Source: Pseudomonadota bacterium (GTDB lineage Bacteria; Pseudomonadota; Alphaproteobacteria; Rhizobiales; Xanthobacteraceae). Taken from it: 62,548 nucleotides of DNA. The translations under genes were made by a program, and so were the position numbers. This document shows positions 8,421 to 17,171 of the stretch, one piece after another (the first letter of the stretch is position 1; each line of letters opens with the position of its first letter). The stretch is from contig JAFAGM010000078.1 of the NCBI GenBank assembly GCA_023422775.1, forward strand, positions 1-62,548, read 5' to 3'. The notes under the pieces are model-generated. The model was not told the origin of the DNA. It worked only from the letters and a program-made list of their open reading frames with translations, and made no database searches.

Positions 8421-8606
8421 ATGACGTTCAACGTAAGCGGCGACCGGATGACGGAGCCGCTTTCCAGAGTCTTAGCCCATGAGCTTGCTCACATGGTGCT
8501 GGGGATTCACGATCCAGCCCAACAACTCGGTTCGCCGGCATCGGTCGCGTTAGGGTTGCCAAATACTATGCTCGTTAATCCGCCGAGATCCAGCGACTCT
8601 TTGTAG
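8421..8606 (+). CDS. Small HELAH-motif protein, probable gene fragment
   Basis: A 61-residue frame contains VLAHELAHMVLGIHDP, a zinc-metallopeptidase HExxH signature, followed by SVALGLPNTMLVNPPR. In larger proteins a similar HExxH-DP-xN arrangement occurs in toxin-like or calcium-binding metallopeptidase domains. The frame is far too short for a working enzyme and no upstream domain is present, so I regard it as a leftover C-terminal piece. Confidence 0.35.
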   Translation: MTFNVSGDRMTEPLSRVLAHELAHMVLGIHDPAQQLGSPASVALGLPNTMLVNPPRSSDSL

Positions 8607-8747
8607 CGCGTCTGGTGAGCTTGGCCGATGTATGCTGATCGTGACGGACGATACCGTCATGACACCCCGGTGCCTGGAAGGCAGAAGGCACCCGGTGGGC
8701 GGGCCTGGATGACTATGCTCGCAGCAGGAATTGAGGAGCAGAATTCG

Positions 8748-9650
8748 ATGAACACCCCGAACTGGATGAATGGGCCTCCCAAGCGAATTCTTTTGGCAAC
8801 CGATCTAAGCCCCCGCTGCGATCGCGCGCTCGACCGGGTCGTATCGCTTGCGAACCAGTGGCAGGCGAAGCTGGTCATATTGCACGTTCTTGAAGAGCCA
8901 GAGCCGAACATGATCGATTCGACGGGGCGCCTGCCTTCCTGGAGGCGCCCACCTGACCCGCTTAGCGTGGCGCGCAGGCAATTGCTCGCCGACATCGGTG
9001 ACGTAGCGGGCACGGCGACGGTCTTGATAGAAACCGGTGATCCGGCGGACGCCATCACTCGTACTGCCGAGGAGCAGGACTGCGGTTTGATCGTGACGGG
9101 CCTTGCCCGGGACGAGACGCTCGGCCGTTTCCTCCTCGGCCGCACCGTGGACCGGTTGCTTCGCGGTTCGCAGGTGCCGCTGTTGATCGTCAAGAACCGC
9201 GCACGAGCGCCGTATCAGCACGTGGTCGTTGCAACAGACTTCTCCGATCCGTCGCGTCACGCGCTCGAAGCCGCAGCACATATGTTTCCGGGTCAGCGGC
9301 TTACCGTCTTTAATGCGTATGAGGCGCCGTTGTCGGGCAGAATGATGGATTCTGCTGCCTATCAAAGCCAGTATCGCGAGGTGGTCGAACGGGAGTGTGA
9401 CGCCTTTCTAAGGAATATTGCCAAGCCGGATCACTGGCAGCAGCCGCATGTCCTGATCGAGCACGGCGCGCCGTGTGAACTATTGCGCGAATACGTGCAG
9501 GAAAAGGCGGTAGATCTCGTGGTGCTGGGTACGCAAGGACGCGGTGCCGTCATGGAGGCATTGCTGGGAAGTGTTGCCAAAAGGATTGTGGACGAGGTGC
9601 ATTGCGACGCTTTGGTCATTCGGGCGCCCGATGCGGCGACAGGGACCTGA
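8748..9650 (+). CDS. Tandem universal stress protein (UspA family)
   Basis: Three hundred residues forming two Usp domains: the first begins KRILLATDLSPRCDRAL, the second PYQHVVVATDFSDPSRHAL. The ATP-binding type signatures differ: the second domain carries VVLGTQGRGAVMEALLGSVAKRI, a good GxxG-9x-GS match, while the first has the looser LARDETLGRFLLGRTVDRLL. The start at ATG 8748 follows GAGGAG. Tandem Usp proteins in this bacterial group are often induced by low oxygen. Here it faces the PII-like/DUF1538/Ca-ATPase genes. Confidence 0.9.
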   Translation: MNTPNWMNGPPKRILLATDLSPRCDRALDRVVSLANQWQAKLVILHVLEEPEPNMIDSTGRLPSWRRPPDPLSVARRQLLADIGDVAGTATVLIETGDPADAITRTAEEQDCGLIVTGLARDETLGRFLLGRTVDRLLRGSQVPLLIVKNRARAPYQHVVVATDFSDPSRHALEAAAHMFPGQRLTVFNAYEAPLSGRMMDSAAYQSQYREVVERECDAFLRNIAKPDHWQQPHVLIEHGAPCELLREYVQEKAVDLVVLGTQGRGAVMEALLGSVAKRIVDEVHCDALVIRAPDAATGT

Positions 9651-9720
9651 CGTTCTGCCATCAGTTCGAGTGTCGATCCGGCGTGCTGGCTGTCGGCATG
9701 CCTGACCTGCCGCTGAACCA

Positions 9721-10050
9721 CTATCGCGGGCCTTCTCCCGCGATATGTGGCACGCCAACGACCTTTTCGATCGGTACCACAAAAGCCAATCCTCGGCCTG
9801 GCTCGTTCAATTCGGCGGCGCGAATGATCTCCTGCAGGATCACTTCGTTCTGGTTCTCATGGGTGAGCGTGAGCACGATTTCCTTTTCCGGCTCAATAGG
9901 AATGCCGAAAATCGAATCTTTCTCATTGACGCCGACACCGCGTCCGAGGAGCACCGTGCCTCCGGTCGCTCCCGCCCTAACGGAGGCTTCCAGAACGGTG
10001 TTGCCCCATCCTTTGCGCACGATACTTACAATCAGAGAGGGGTTCCGCAT
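9721..10050 (-). CDS. PII-like signalling protein
   Basis: A 109-residue cytoplasmic protein with the PII-type fold signature GRGVGVNEKDSIFGIPIEPEKE followed by a C-terminal beta hairpin. It lacks the tyrosine-bearing T loop of GlnB/GlnK, so uridylylation is not expected. ATG 10050 is preceded by GGAAGGA. It is the last gene after two DUF1538 membrane-protein genes, almost touching the second one. That arrangement suggests it senses a nucleotide or metabolite and gates the membrane pair, as GlnK does for AmtB; this is inference. Confidence 0.85.
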   Translation of the reverse strand: MRNPSLIVSIVRKGWGNTVLEASVRAGATGGTVLLGRGVGVNEKDSIFGIPIEPEKEIVLTLTHENQNEVILQEIIRAAELNEPGRGLAFVVPIEKVVGVPHIAGEGPR

Positions 10051-10052
10051 TT

Positions 10053-10799
10053 TCACGGTTCCTTCCGAAATTTCTTTGGGGTTTCCTTCCACCGGATTAG
10101 AAGCCCCAGGGTCATGACAGAAATCATTGGCGCTACAGCGATCAGCGCCACGAGGCCCAGACCGTGCACGACGGGGTCCTGGTTTTCCATTGCCGCTGAC
10201 GCGCCCAATGCAAGCGCCAGCAGGAAGGTATTGGCAAGCGGTCCGGTGGCCACGCCGCCTGCATCGACGGCAACCGCCAGGAAACTCTTTTCGCTGAACC
10301 ATATCATAATGATGACCAGCGCATAGCATGGCACCAGCAGATACAGTACCGGCGTTTCGTAGCCGATCCTTAGCAAGCCTAACCCGACGAATACCGATAC
10401 GCCGATACAGACCGCATACAAGACCAGGGATCGGGGGATGGAGCCGTTGGAGGCTTCCTCCACCTGATCCGCCAGGATTCGTACTGCCGGCTCCCCCCAG
10501 GTGGTGACGAAGCCGAGAAGCAGGCCGGCCGGCAGCAGTAGCCATTTCTGCGGCAGTGCGCCGAGAGATGCACCAATCGCGCGCCCGAATGGCATGAAGC
10601 CGATACCCACGCCCAGCAGAAACAGGAATAGACCTGCCGCTGCTATCGACGTTCCGGTCAGGATTTGCCGGACATCCTTGCGCGGCAGCTTGAGCAGGAA
10701 AATCTGGAAGATCGCGAAGAGGACTGCCAGCGGGAGCACCGCCATCGCGACGCTCCATGCCGTGTTTCCCAGTTCCTCCAGAAAGGGCGTCTCGATCAC
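10053..10799 (-). CDS. DUF1538 integral membrane protein (second of a pair)
   Basis: A 248-residue protein of about seven membrane helices. It shares spaced motifs with its neighbour: GEPAVRILADQVEEAS and VAVDAGGVATGPLANTF here, AEPDVLVLASQVNLIS and LAYDAGSVTTGVL there. The start is GTG 10799 and overlaps the previous stop in a GTGA, indicating translational coupling. DUF1538 proteins are uncharacterised. The conserved acidic and glycine-rich motifs inside helices suggest a transport path, probably for an ion, but this is inference. Confidence 0.85.
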   Translation of the reverse strand: MIETPFLEELGNTAWSVAMAVLPLAVLFAIFQIFLLKLPRKDVRQILTGTSIAAAGLFLFLLGVGIGFMPFGRAIGASLGALPQKWLLLPAGLLLGFVTTWGEPAVRILADQVEEASNGSIPRSLVLYAVCIGVSVFVGLGLLRIGYETPVLYLLVPCYALVIIMIWFSEKSFLAVAVDAGGVATGPLANTFLLALALGASAAMENQDPVVHGLGLVALIAVAPMISVMTLGLLIRWKETPKKFRKEP

Positions 10800-11491
10800 C
10801 GTAGCACCATCCCCATAATCATGACGGCGATAATCGGTCCCACCGAGGCGAAGCCCAAAAGTCCGAATCCATCCGACACCGCATCGCGGCCGGACAAAAC
10901 GGAGCTCAGGCCGATGGCCAGCGCGATCACCACCGGCGCCGTCAGGACGCCGGTGGTGACGCTGCCGGCATCATAAGCCAGGGGCACAAATTGCGCGGGC
11001 GTGATGAAGGAGAGGAGGATCACGATGCCAAAGGCGATTGTGAACAGCAGCCGCATCGATGCGCCAACGATGATGCGCGCCATCGCAAACGCCACGAAGA
11101 CCGCAACCCCGACGGCGATTACATAGAGAATCGTCGTTCCGTCGATGGCGCCTTGCGAGATGAGGTTGACCTGGCTGGCGAGGACCAGCACGTCCGGCTC
11201 GGCGACGGTGACAGCAAAGCCCATCGCGAAACCAACCGCAACGATCAGCGCGACCGATCCCTTCCTGGGCAGTGCGGCTCCGATGAATCTCCCCATCGGC
11301 AGAATGCCGAGATCGACCCCCATGAACAGAAGCAGCATCCCGATGATGACAAGCGCTGCGCCTCCGAGAAACTGAAGAAACTGCAGTATCGGTGCCTGAA
11401 CGAGAGTCAGCTGAAGGACGCAGACCATGCCAATGAGCGGCGCGACGGTCTTGAGCACCTCCAGTAGTCTTTCTTTCAGTTCCGAGTGCAT
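10796..11491 (-). CDS. DUF1538 integral membrane protein (first of a pair)
   Basis: A 231-residue membrane protein with about seven hydrophobic segments and the DUF1538 motifs VAEPDVLVLASQ and YDAGSVTTGVLTAP. ATG 11491 was chosen because the frame upstream (to 11746) is hydrophilic and overlaps the end of the ATPase gene. It begins 72 bases after the Ca-type ATPase gene on the same strand and is coupled to the second DUF1538 gene by an overlap. The two proteins may form a heterodimeric channel or carrier. Confidence 0.85.
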   Translation of the reverse strand: MHSELKERLLEVLKTVAPLIGMVCVLQLTLVQAPILQFLQFLGGAALVIIGMLLLFMGVDLGILPMGRFIGAALPRKGSVALIVAVGFAMGFAVTVAEPDVLVLASQVNLISQGAIDGTTILYVIAVGVAVFVAFAMARIIVGASMRLLFTIAFGIVILLSFITPAQFVPLAYDAGSVTTGVLTAPVVIALAIGLSSVLSGRDAVSDGFGLLGFASVGPIIAVMIMGMVLR

Positions 11492-11562
11492 GGATACGAA
11501 CAGTGCCGCTGCGATTGGGGATTCACGAGGGATGTCTGGATCATCGGTCCACGATGATGGCG

Positions 11563-14376
11563 TCACGCCAGGCTCATGCGGGTCACCACCTTGCTCAATT
11601 CGCGCAGCCACACAACCGAACTCGCAACCGCGGCACAAATCATCCAGTCGTTCAAGCTCAGCGCCGTGGTCGAAAATGCCTGTTGCAGGAACGGTGTGTA
11701 GATCACGGCGACATGAAGCAGAAGCGAAAGCGCGACAGCGGCCCAAAGCCAGCTATTGGTTAACAACCCGACAAATGCGCTCTGAGTGTCGGAGCGCGCG
11801 TTGAAGACATTGAAGAGCTGGAACATCACCAGCGTCGTGAATGCCATCGTCTGCGCATATGAGATCGTGCCGGATCCTTCGATCAGACCACCAGGAAGTG
11901 AGGCGTCAAGCACGAACAGTGTTCCGGCTGCCATGACTACGCCAACGAAGAATATGCCTCCCCACATGCGCGGCGTGATTACGCCTTCGTCGCGGGCGCG
12001 GGGCTGCTTGCTCATGGTTCGCGCATCTGCGGGATCTACGCCAAGGGCGAGCGCAGGCGCGCCGTCGGTCACCATGTTGATCCAGAGAATCTGCGTCGCC
12101 AGCAGCGGCAGCACGAGATCGCCGCCACCACCAGCCGTCCCGGACAGCCCGATCACCCCGGCCAGTAGCACGCCGAAGAACATGGTCAGGACTTCGCCGA
12201 TATTGGACGACAGCAGATAGCGCAGAAACTTCCTGATATTGGAGAAGATCGCGCGCCCCTCTTCCACGGCATCGACGATAGTTGCGAAATTGTCGTCGGC
12301 CAGCACCATGTCAGCTGCTTCCTTCGATACGTCGGTCCCCGTAATGCCCATCGCGATGCCGATATCCGCCGTTTTCAGGGCAGGCGCGTCGTTGACGCCG
12401 TCGCCCGTCATCGCCACCGTCATTCCGCCGTGCTGCAACGCCCGGACAATACGCAGCTTGTGTGCCGGATTGACGCGGGCAAAGACCGATGCATCCTGTA
12501 CCGCCCGATTCAGAACATCGTCGGACATCGTCTCGAGCTCGGCGCCGGAGATGACCGGGCCGCCTCGCGAGATCCCGAGTTCTGCTGCAACGACCGCTGC
12601 CGTTTTCGGATGATCGCCGGTGATCATGATCGAGCGAATGCCCGCTTTTCTTGCCGTGCCGACCGCGATCTTCGCTTCCTCCCGCGGCGGATCGATCATC
12701 CCGATCAGCCCCAGGAAAACCAGATCTCCTTCCACGCTTTCGTCGAATGTGTCGCCCTCCGCCGCATCGATCGGCAGTGAACGGAAGGCCACACCGAGAG
12801 TCCGCAATGCGTCCGAGGCCAGCGCGTCATTGCTCGTCAGGATCTCGGTCCTGCGAACGTCGGTCAGCGGCCGCGTCGTTCTGCCCACGAGTTCGTGCGA
12901 ACAGCGCTTGAGCAGGACGTCCGGAGCCCCCTTGGTCAGGGCGATCAGGCGCTCGCTCCGCTCGGCATCCGTGTGAATCGTGCTCATCAACTTGCGTTCG
13001 GACGAAAACGGTACCTCGCCGATCCTGGCGAAACGCGCATCGAGCGCCCCCGGTGCCAGACCAGCCTTCCGAGCTGCGACGATCAGCGCCCCCTCGGTCG
13101 GATCACCTTGCACCGTCCATCGTCCATCGCGCTCCTGCAGTACGGCGTTGCTGGCGCGATCGGCCGCGCTTAGCGCCCGGATCAGCTCGTACTGAAGTGC
13201 ATCGTCGTTCAATGATTCCCCGTTCACACTTCCTTCCGGTGCATAACCGGTACCTGTCAGATTGGTGCATCCGCTGGCGGTGACGATCCGACGAACTGTC
13301 ATTTCGTTTCTGGTCAGGGTACCGGTCTTGTCGGAGGCGATGACGTTCGCCGATCCCAAAGTCTCCACGGCTGCCAGCCGACGGACGATGGCGTTTCGCC
13401 TCGCCATCCGTTGGACACCCAGAGCGAGTACTGCAGTGACAACCGCGGGCAACCCCTCCGGAACTGCCGCAACGGCGAGCGCCACGCCCAGGATCAAGAC
13501 ATCGAATATTTCGGAGATTCCATGAACGTCGCTCACAAGAAAGATTGTACCAATCATGATTGCGGCGATGATCATGACGGTGATGGCGAGCAGCTTGCCG
13601 ACTCGATCGAGTTCCTTCTGCAGAGGCGTGATCTCGTCCGGCGCCTTATCCAGCATGCTGGCGATACGGCCCATTTGGCTCTGCATGCCGGTGGCCGTGA
13701 CGACGGCGGAGCCGTGGCCATAGACGGCCGCAGTCCCGCTGAAGACCATGTTGTGCCGGTCGCCGAGTTCTGCGCCCCTTGTGACCGGCGCGGCGTCCTT
13801 CGAGACCGGCAGGCTTTCGCCGGTAAGCGCTGCCTCCTGGGTCTGCAGCGCCGTGGATTGAATGAGCCGGGCGTCGGCGGGAATCGTGTCTCCTTCCTCG
13901 AGGAAGATGATGTCCCCAGGGACAAGTGCGGCCGCTGGAATGCTCTGCCTGATGCCATCGCGGATTACGCTGGCCTTTGCGGCCGACATCTGACGCAAGG
14001 CGGCGACAGCCTGTTCTGCACGAGCCTCCTGGATGTAGCCCATGAGTGCGTTGAGGATGACGATGACGAAGATGGCGATGGCTTCGTAGGGCAGTTCCGA
14101 ATGGGGTTCATAGAGCCAAAGGGCCGCGGATATTGACGCCGCAACGATCAACAGCAGTACGAGGACGTTGGCGAACTGGTCGAGAAACTTCCGCCAGGCT
14201 GACCTGGGTGGTTTCCCCTCCAATTCGTTCCTGCCGTGACGCGCGAGACGCTGCTCGGCTTCCAATCGACTCAGGCCGGCCTGCAGCGTTGTGCCGGTCG
14301 CGCGCAGCACTTCGTCAGCCGTCAGATGGTGGAGTTCAACCTTCTCCCGGGAGCTTGCTTTCAACATACTTCCCAT
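11563..14376 (-). CDS. P-type cation ATPase, calcium-type (P2)
   Basis: A membrane pump of about 937 residues. In order it has an N-terminal cation-ATPase domain (HHLTADEVLRATG), an actuator domain with TGES, the membrane motif AAVPEGLPAVVTAVLALG, the phosphorylation site SDKTGTLTRNE at about residue 349, the hinge motif MTGDGVNDAPALKTADIGIAMG, and a C-terminal six-helix block. PEGLP plus the C-terminal domain place it with Ca2+/Mg2+ or Na+/K+-type pumps rather than heavy-metal pumps. Start choice lies between ATG 14376 and 14367; neither has a strong ribosome site. Two FixK-like boxes lie about 100 bases upstream. Confidence 0.9.
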   Translation of the reverse strand: MGSMLKASSREKVELHHLTADEVLRATGTTLQAGLSRLEAEQRLARHGRNELEGKPPRSAWRKFLDQFANVLVLLLIVAASISAALWLYEPHSELPYEAIAIFVIVILNALMGYIQEARAEQAVAALRQMSAAKASVIRDGIRQSIPAAALVPGDIIFLEEGDTIPADARLIQSTALQTQEAALTGESLPVSKDAAPVTRGAELGDRHNMVFSGTAAVYGHGSAVVTATGMQSQMGRIASMLDKAPDEITPLQKELDRVGKLLAITVMIIAAIMIGTIFLVSDVHGISEIFDVLILGVALAVAAVPEGLPAVVTAVLALGVQRMARRNAIVRRLAAVETLGSANVIASDKTGTLTRNEMTVRRIVTASGCTNLTGTGYAPEGSVNGESLNDDALQYELIRALSAADRASNAVLQERDGRWTVQGDPTEGALIVAARKAGLAPGALDARFARIGEVPFSSERKLMSTIHTDAERSERLIALTKGAPDVLLKRCSHELVGRTTRPLTDVRRTEILTSNDALASDALRTLGVAFRSLPIDAAEGDTFDESVEGDLVFLGLIGMIDPPREEAKIAVGTARKAGIRSIMITGDHPKTAAVVAAELGISRGGPVISGAELETMSDDVLNRAVQDASVFARVNPAHKLRIVRALQHGGMTVAMTGDGVNDAPALKTADIGIAMGITGTDVSKEAADMVLADDNFATIVDAVEEGRAIFSNIRKFLRYLLSSNIGEVLTMFFGVLLAGVIGLSGTAGGGGDLVLPLLATQILWINMVTDGAPALALGVDPADARTMSKQPRARDEGVITPRMWGGIFFVGVVMAAGTLFVLDASLPGGLIEGSGTISYAQTMAFTTLVMFQLFNVFNARSDTQSAFVGLLTNSWLWAAVALSLLLHVAVIYTPFLQQAFSTTALSLNDWMICAAVASSVVWLRELSKVVTRMSLA

Positions 14377-14465
14377 CTGCGTCGATCGAGGAAGCCGAAT
14401 TGCCTGGGTATCGGCGGTAATGGTCCGGTAGCCGCGCCATGATGACCCTACCCACCTTGAAAGAA

Positions 14466-14495
14466 TTGCAGGAGCGCAAGGTTGATATGTGTCAA
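14466..14495. promoter_or_regulatory. Two adjacent FNR/FixK-type palindromes
   Basis: TTGCAGGAGCGCAA (14466-14479) and TTGATATGTGTCAA (14482-14495) both fit the TTG(A/C)-N6-(T/G)CAA half-site pattern of FixK/FNR regulators. Their centres are 16 bases apart. They lie between the divergent P-type ATPase (start 14376) and the plus-strand cytochrome c fragment. They suggest low-oxygen control of the ATPase-DUF1538-PII-like array. Confidence 0.6.
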
Positions 14496-14550
14496 AGCGA
14501 AGGAATGTGGGACAAATTGACACAACCGGGGCGGGACGCGGAATGTGTGA

Positions 14551-14838
14551 TTGAGTTACGCCGTCTCATGTTGCGCAGCATTCGAAATGCTGATCGCGTC
14601 GATAGGGCCTGGAACGGGACAGCCGAACAAGGCGAAAATCTGCGCCGAACAGTGTGCCGCCTGCCATGGCGAGAAGGGACCGAAGCCGGCGGAAAGTTTC
14701 GACCGGTTCGTAAGGCGGAAAGGACGCGCTTTCGGCATTGCGCCGAGTGCGGTCAGCCTGGTTCACGATGGCATCCACGTGACGCAGGTCATTGCCGAAG
14801 GCGCGCGGAAGCGTCGGGCGACGGCGGTTTCGATTTAG
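14551..14838 (+). pseudogene. Cytochrome c-like fragment
   Basis: A 95-residue frame carries KICAEQCAACHGEKGPKPAESF, with a CxxCH heme c attachment site and typical flanking residues. The expected downstream axial methionine region is absent and the frame ends in an arginine-rich tail. No export signal of normal form precedes it. I judge it a broken or truncated c-type cytochrome downstream of the FixK-like boxes, although a small working protein cannot be ruled out. Confidence 0.4.
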
Positions 14839-15246
14839 TGCCTCTCGATCATCCCCCAGAACGGGCTGCTGCAGATTTTCTTGGCGGACGGCCAGCGGAC
14901 GCACTCGGGCGCGATCGAGACGGTTTCGATACCGCTTGACGGCGGCATTGCAGTCGGTATCCCTCGACGAAAGCTGTCAACGGCGGCGAGACCGCCTGAC
15001 ACGCAGACATCATTGCCTTGCGGTATCGACGAGACGCCTGCCCGGAAAATCTGCGGCGTTTGCGCTTCGACAAAGAAGCCGGTCGAAGCGCGGGGCTAGC
15101 TGCCTCGACACGACGCAGAAGCCCAGCCGGGAGAAGAGGGGAGGATGCAATCGATCGCAGCCGCACTTTCCCGCTGGACGATGTCGCATTTCCGCTGAGC
15201 TGATGCTTCTGTTCGTCAAAACCAAACCGAACTGAAGGAGATGACC
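14839..15246. other. Stretch without a recognised gene
   Basis: About 400 bases between the cytochrome c fragment and the DUF2249 gene. Short plus-strand frames exist, one ending with two cysteine pairs (KICGVCAS), but no family could be recognised. It may be the decayed remainder of the cytochrome operon. AAGGAG at the right end serves the next gene. Confidence 0.4.
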
Positions 15247-15777
15247 ATGACAGCGGAGTTCGTCGATGTCGATGTGAGACCGATCCTGCGCGCCGGCGGC
15301 GAGCCGTTCAGCGTGATCATGCAGGCCGTCGAGAGCCTGCAGCCCGGTCAGGGCATGCGGCTGCTCGCAACCTTCAAGCCCATCCCGCTGTTCGGCGTCC
15401 TCGGATCGAGAGGCTTCAGTCATGAAGCCTTCGAGCTGGATGACGGCGAGTGGGAGGTGCTGTTTCGCCCGGAACAGACGTCTCCGTCCCCACCGCCGAT
15501 CAATCCTGGCTGCGCCGATCCTGCCGCCTGGCCGGAGCCGTCGATCGATCTCGATAACCGCGATCTTGATCCGCCAGAGCCGATGGTCCGGATACTGGAG
15601 GCGACCGAACGCCTGAGCGGCGGCGAGGTGCTGTCCGCGCTGCTGTTGCGTGAGCCACGCTTTCTGTTCCCGGAGCTTGCCAAGCGAGGCCACGAGTGGC
15701 GCGGCGGCTTCGATCCAGCGCGAACGACCTACAGGATTCTGATTCGGATTGATCCCACCAGGAACGTACAGGCATGA
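15247..15777 (+). CDS. Double DUF2249 domain protein
   Basis: A 176-residue cytoplasmic protein with two DUF2249 (TusA-like fold) units. The first covers about residues 5-75 (DVDVRPILRAGGEPF ... LLATFKPIPLFGVL ... WEVLFRP). The second covers about 100-170 (DLDPPEPMVRILEATERLSGGEVLSAL ... YRILIRIDP). AAGGAG touches the ATG at 15241, so the second ATG at 15247, six bases away, is the better start. DUF2249 genes often lie near nitrogen-oxide and low-oxygen respiration genes. The last codons overlap the next gene (ATGA). Confidence 0.85.
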   Translation: MTAEFVDVDVRPILRAGGEPFSVIMQAVESLQPGQGMRLLATFKPIPLFGVLGSRGFSHEAFELDDGEWEVLFRPEQTSPSPPPINPGCADPAAWPEPSIDLDNRDLDPPEPMVRILEATERLSGGEVLSALLLREPRFLFPELAKRGHEWRGGFDPARTTYRILIRIDPTRNVQA

Positions 15778-16091
15778 ATATCCAGTTGATCGCGCAAATC
15801 AGGGATGCCCTGCGCAACGTCATCGATCCCGAGCTCGGGTACAACGTCGTCGATCTCGGATTCATCTACGATGTAGTGGTGGAGGAGGGAGGCGTCGTTC
15901 TCATCACAATGACGACGACCACGGCGGGTTGTCCGGCAGCCGGTTATCTGAAGGAGGGCGTCGCCAGCAGTGCCTGGAGCGTGGAAGGCGTGGAGTTCGT
16001 CGACGTTCGTATCACCTTCGAGCCGGCGTGGACGCCGGACATGATGACGGCGCAAGCCAGGGCCGACTTGGGATTTGCGGCCTGCCACTGA
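15774..16091 (+). CDS. MIP18/PaaD-like metal-sulfur cluster assembly protein (DUF59)
   Basis: A 105-residue protein with the family start DALRNVIDPELGYNVVDLGFIYDV and the conserved cysteine in TTTTAGCPAAGYL. DUF59 proteins help insert iron-sulfur or other metal clusters into targets; related ones are SufT and PaaD. Overlap of its ATG with the stop of the DUF2249 gene shows translational coupling, so the two probably act together, perhaps in maturing a respiratory metalloenzyme. The target is not in the window. Confidence 0.88.
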   Translation: MNIQLIAQIRDALRNVIDPELGYNVVDLGFIYDVVVEEGGVVLITMTTTTAGCPAAGYLKEGVASSAWSVEGVEFVDVRITFEPAWTPDMMTAQARADLGFAACH

Positions 16092-16343
16092 GAAATCTCC
16101 CGTAGCGCTCGGTCATTAGCAGGGCGGGATAATCCCCGGACAAAGCGGCGAGATCGAAGCGGCGGCGGTGACTGGGGCATTCTTCGGTACCTGGCTCCTG
16201 CACGCCCTGCGCAGGTGGCTGCTGCGCAGGCTTCAGGGCGGATATGCGTCCGGTGGATCGCTGGCGGATGGTATCGGGCGGCCTGAGCGTTTAGCTTGGG
16301 CGGCCTCGTAAGCCTTTCCGCATGATGCCAGTACCGGAAGCCG

Positions 16344-17171
16344 ATGAAGAACCTGAGTGGTGGGACCCGTGACCTCGAGATGGATCAAGTTACCGAAGCT
16401 ACCAGCTACGGTTCGCCCGGGCACGGCGCCGTCAAGTCAGCCGCGAGGGTCCTGCAGGTTTTTGAGTTTTTCGACGAGATCCAGCGCGACGCCCGGGTGG
16501 CCGAGATTGCCGAGCGGCTGGCGTTTCCGCAATCGTCAACGTCGATCCTGCTGAGGTCCCTCGTCGATCTCGGTTACATGGACTACCTGCCGGAGAGCCG
16601 CAGTTTCCTGCCGTCGCCACGGGTGACGTTGCTCGGCACCTGGCTCGACAAGGGACCGGTTCGGAATGGCAGCCTGATCCGGATGCTCGAGGAGATTTCG
16701 CAGCGCACCGGCAACACCATCATCATCGCCGCGCGCAACGGCATCTACTCCCAATATGTTCACGTCCTGCAGGCGCGCACCGCGATACGGTTCCATGTGG
16801 CGACAGGCGCGCGCAGGCTTGTCGTCTGGTCGGCGACCGGATTTGCGCTGCTGCTTGGTGCCAGCGAGGCGGAAGTGCGGGCATTGTGCGCGCGCACGAA
16901 CGCCGAAGCGATTCCGGGACAGCCCCGCGTCGACATCGGTCGGGTGCTGGAAAACCTGGCGCAGACCCGCGCTGCGGGCTACTTCTTCTCCAGGGAACTG
17001 GTTACGCCCGGATCCGGTTCGATCGCCGTGCCGCTGCCCGACGGGATCGACGGGCACAACCGCGCCCTGACCGTCGCGGTCTCTGGCATCCTCGACGATA
17101 TCACCAAGCGCGAGCAGGAGATCGTGGCTCTGCTCAACGACGTGATCAGGCGATACCTCAAGCCTGCCTGA
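16344..17171 (+). CDS. IclR-family transcriptional regulator
   Basis: A 275-residue regulator with an N-terminal winged helix (AVKSAARVLQVFEFFDE ... RVAEIAERLAFPQSSTSILL) and a C-terminal effector domain (RTGNTIIIAARNGIYSQYVHVL). An alternative start is ATG 16380. The gene converges with the acyl-CoA dehydrogenase genes, overlapping the first by 14 bases. IclR proteins usually control neighbouring catabolic genes, so the likely targets are the acyl-CoA dehydrogenase/CoA-transferase array and the TRAP transporter operon. Confidence 0.9.
   Translation: MKNLSGGTRDLEMDQVTEATSYGSPGHGAVKSAARVLQVFEFFDEIQRDARVAEIAERLAFPQSSTSILLRSLVDLGYMDYLPESRSFLPSPRVTLLGTWLDKGPVRNGSLIRMLEEISQRTGNTIIIAARNGIYSQYVHVLQARTAIRFHVATGARRLVVWSATGFALLLGASEAEVRALCARTNAEAIPGQPRVDIGRVLENLAQTRAAGYFFSRELVTPGSGSIAVPLPDGIDGHNRALTVAVSGILDDITKREQEIVALLNDVIRRYLKPA

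Noticed and set aside
15010..15693. Minus-strand frame of 227 residues over the DUF2249 gene
   Set aside because: No family features, and it opposes a gene with a ribosome site and two recognisable domains.
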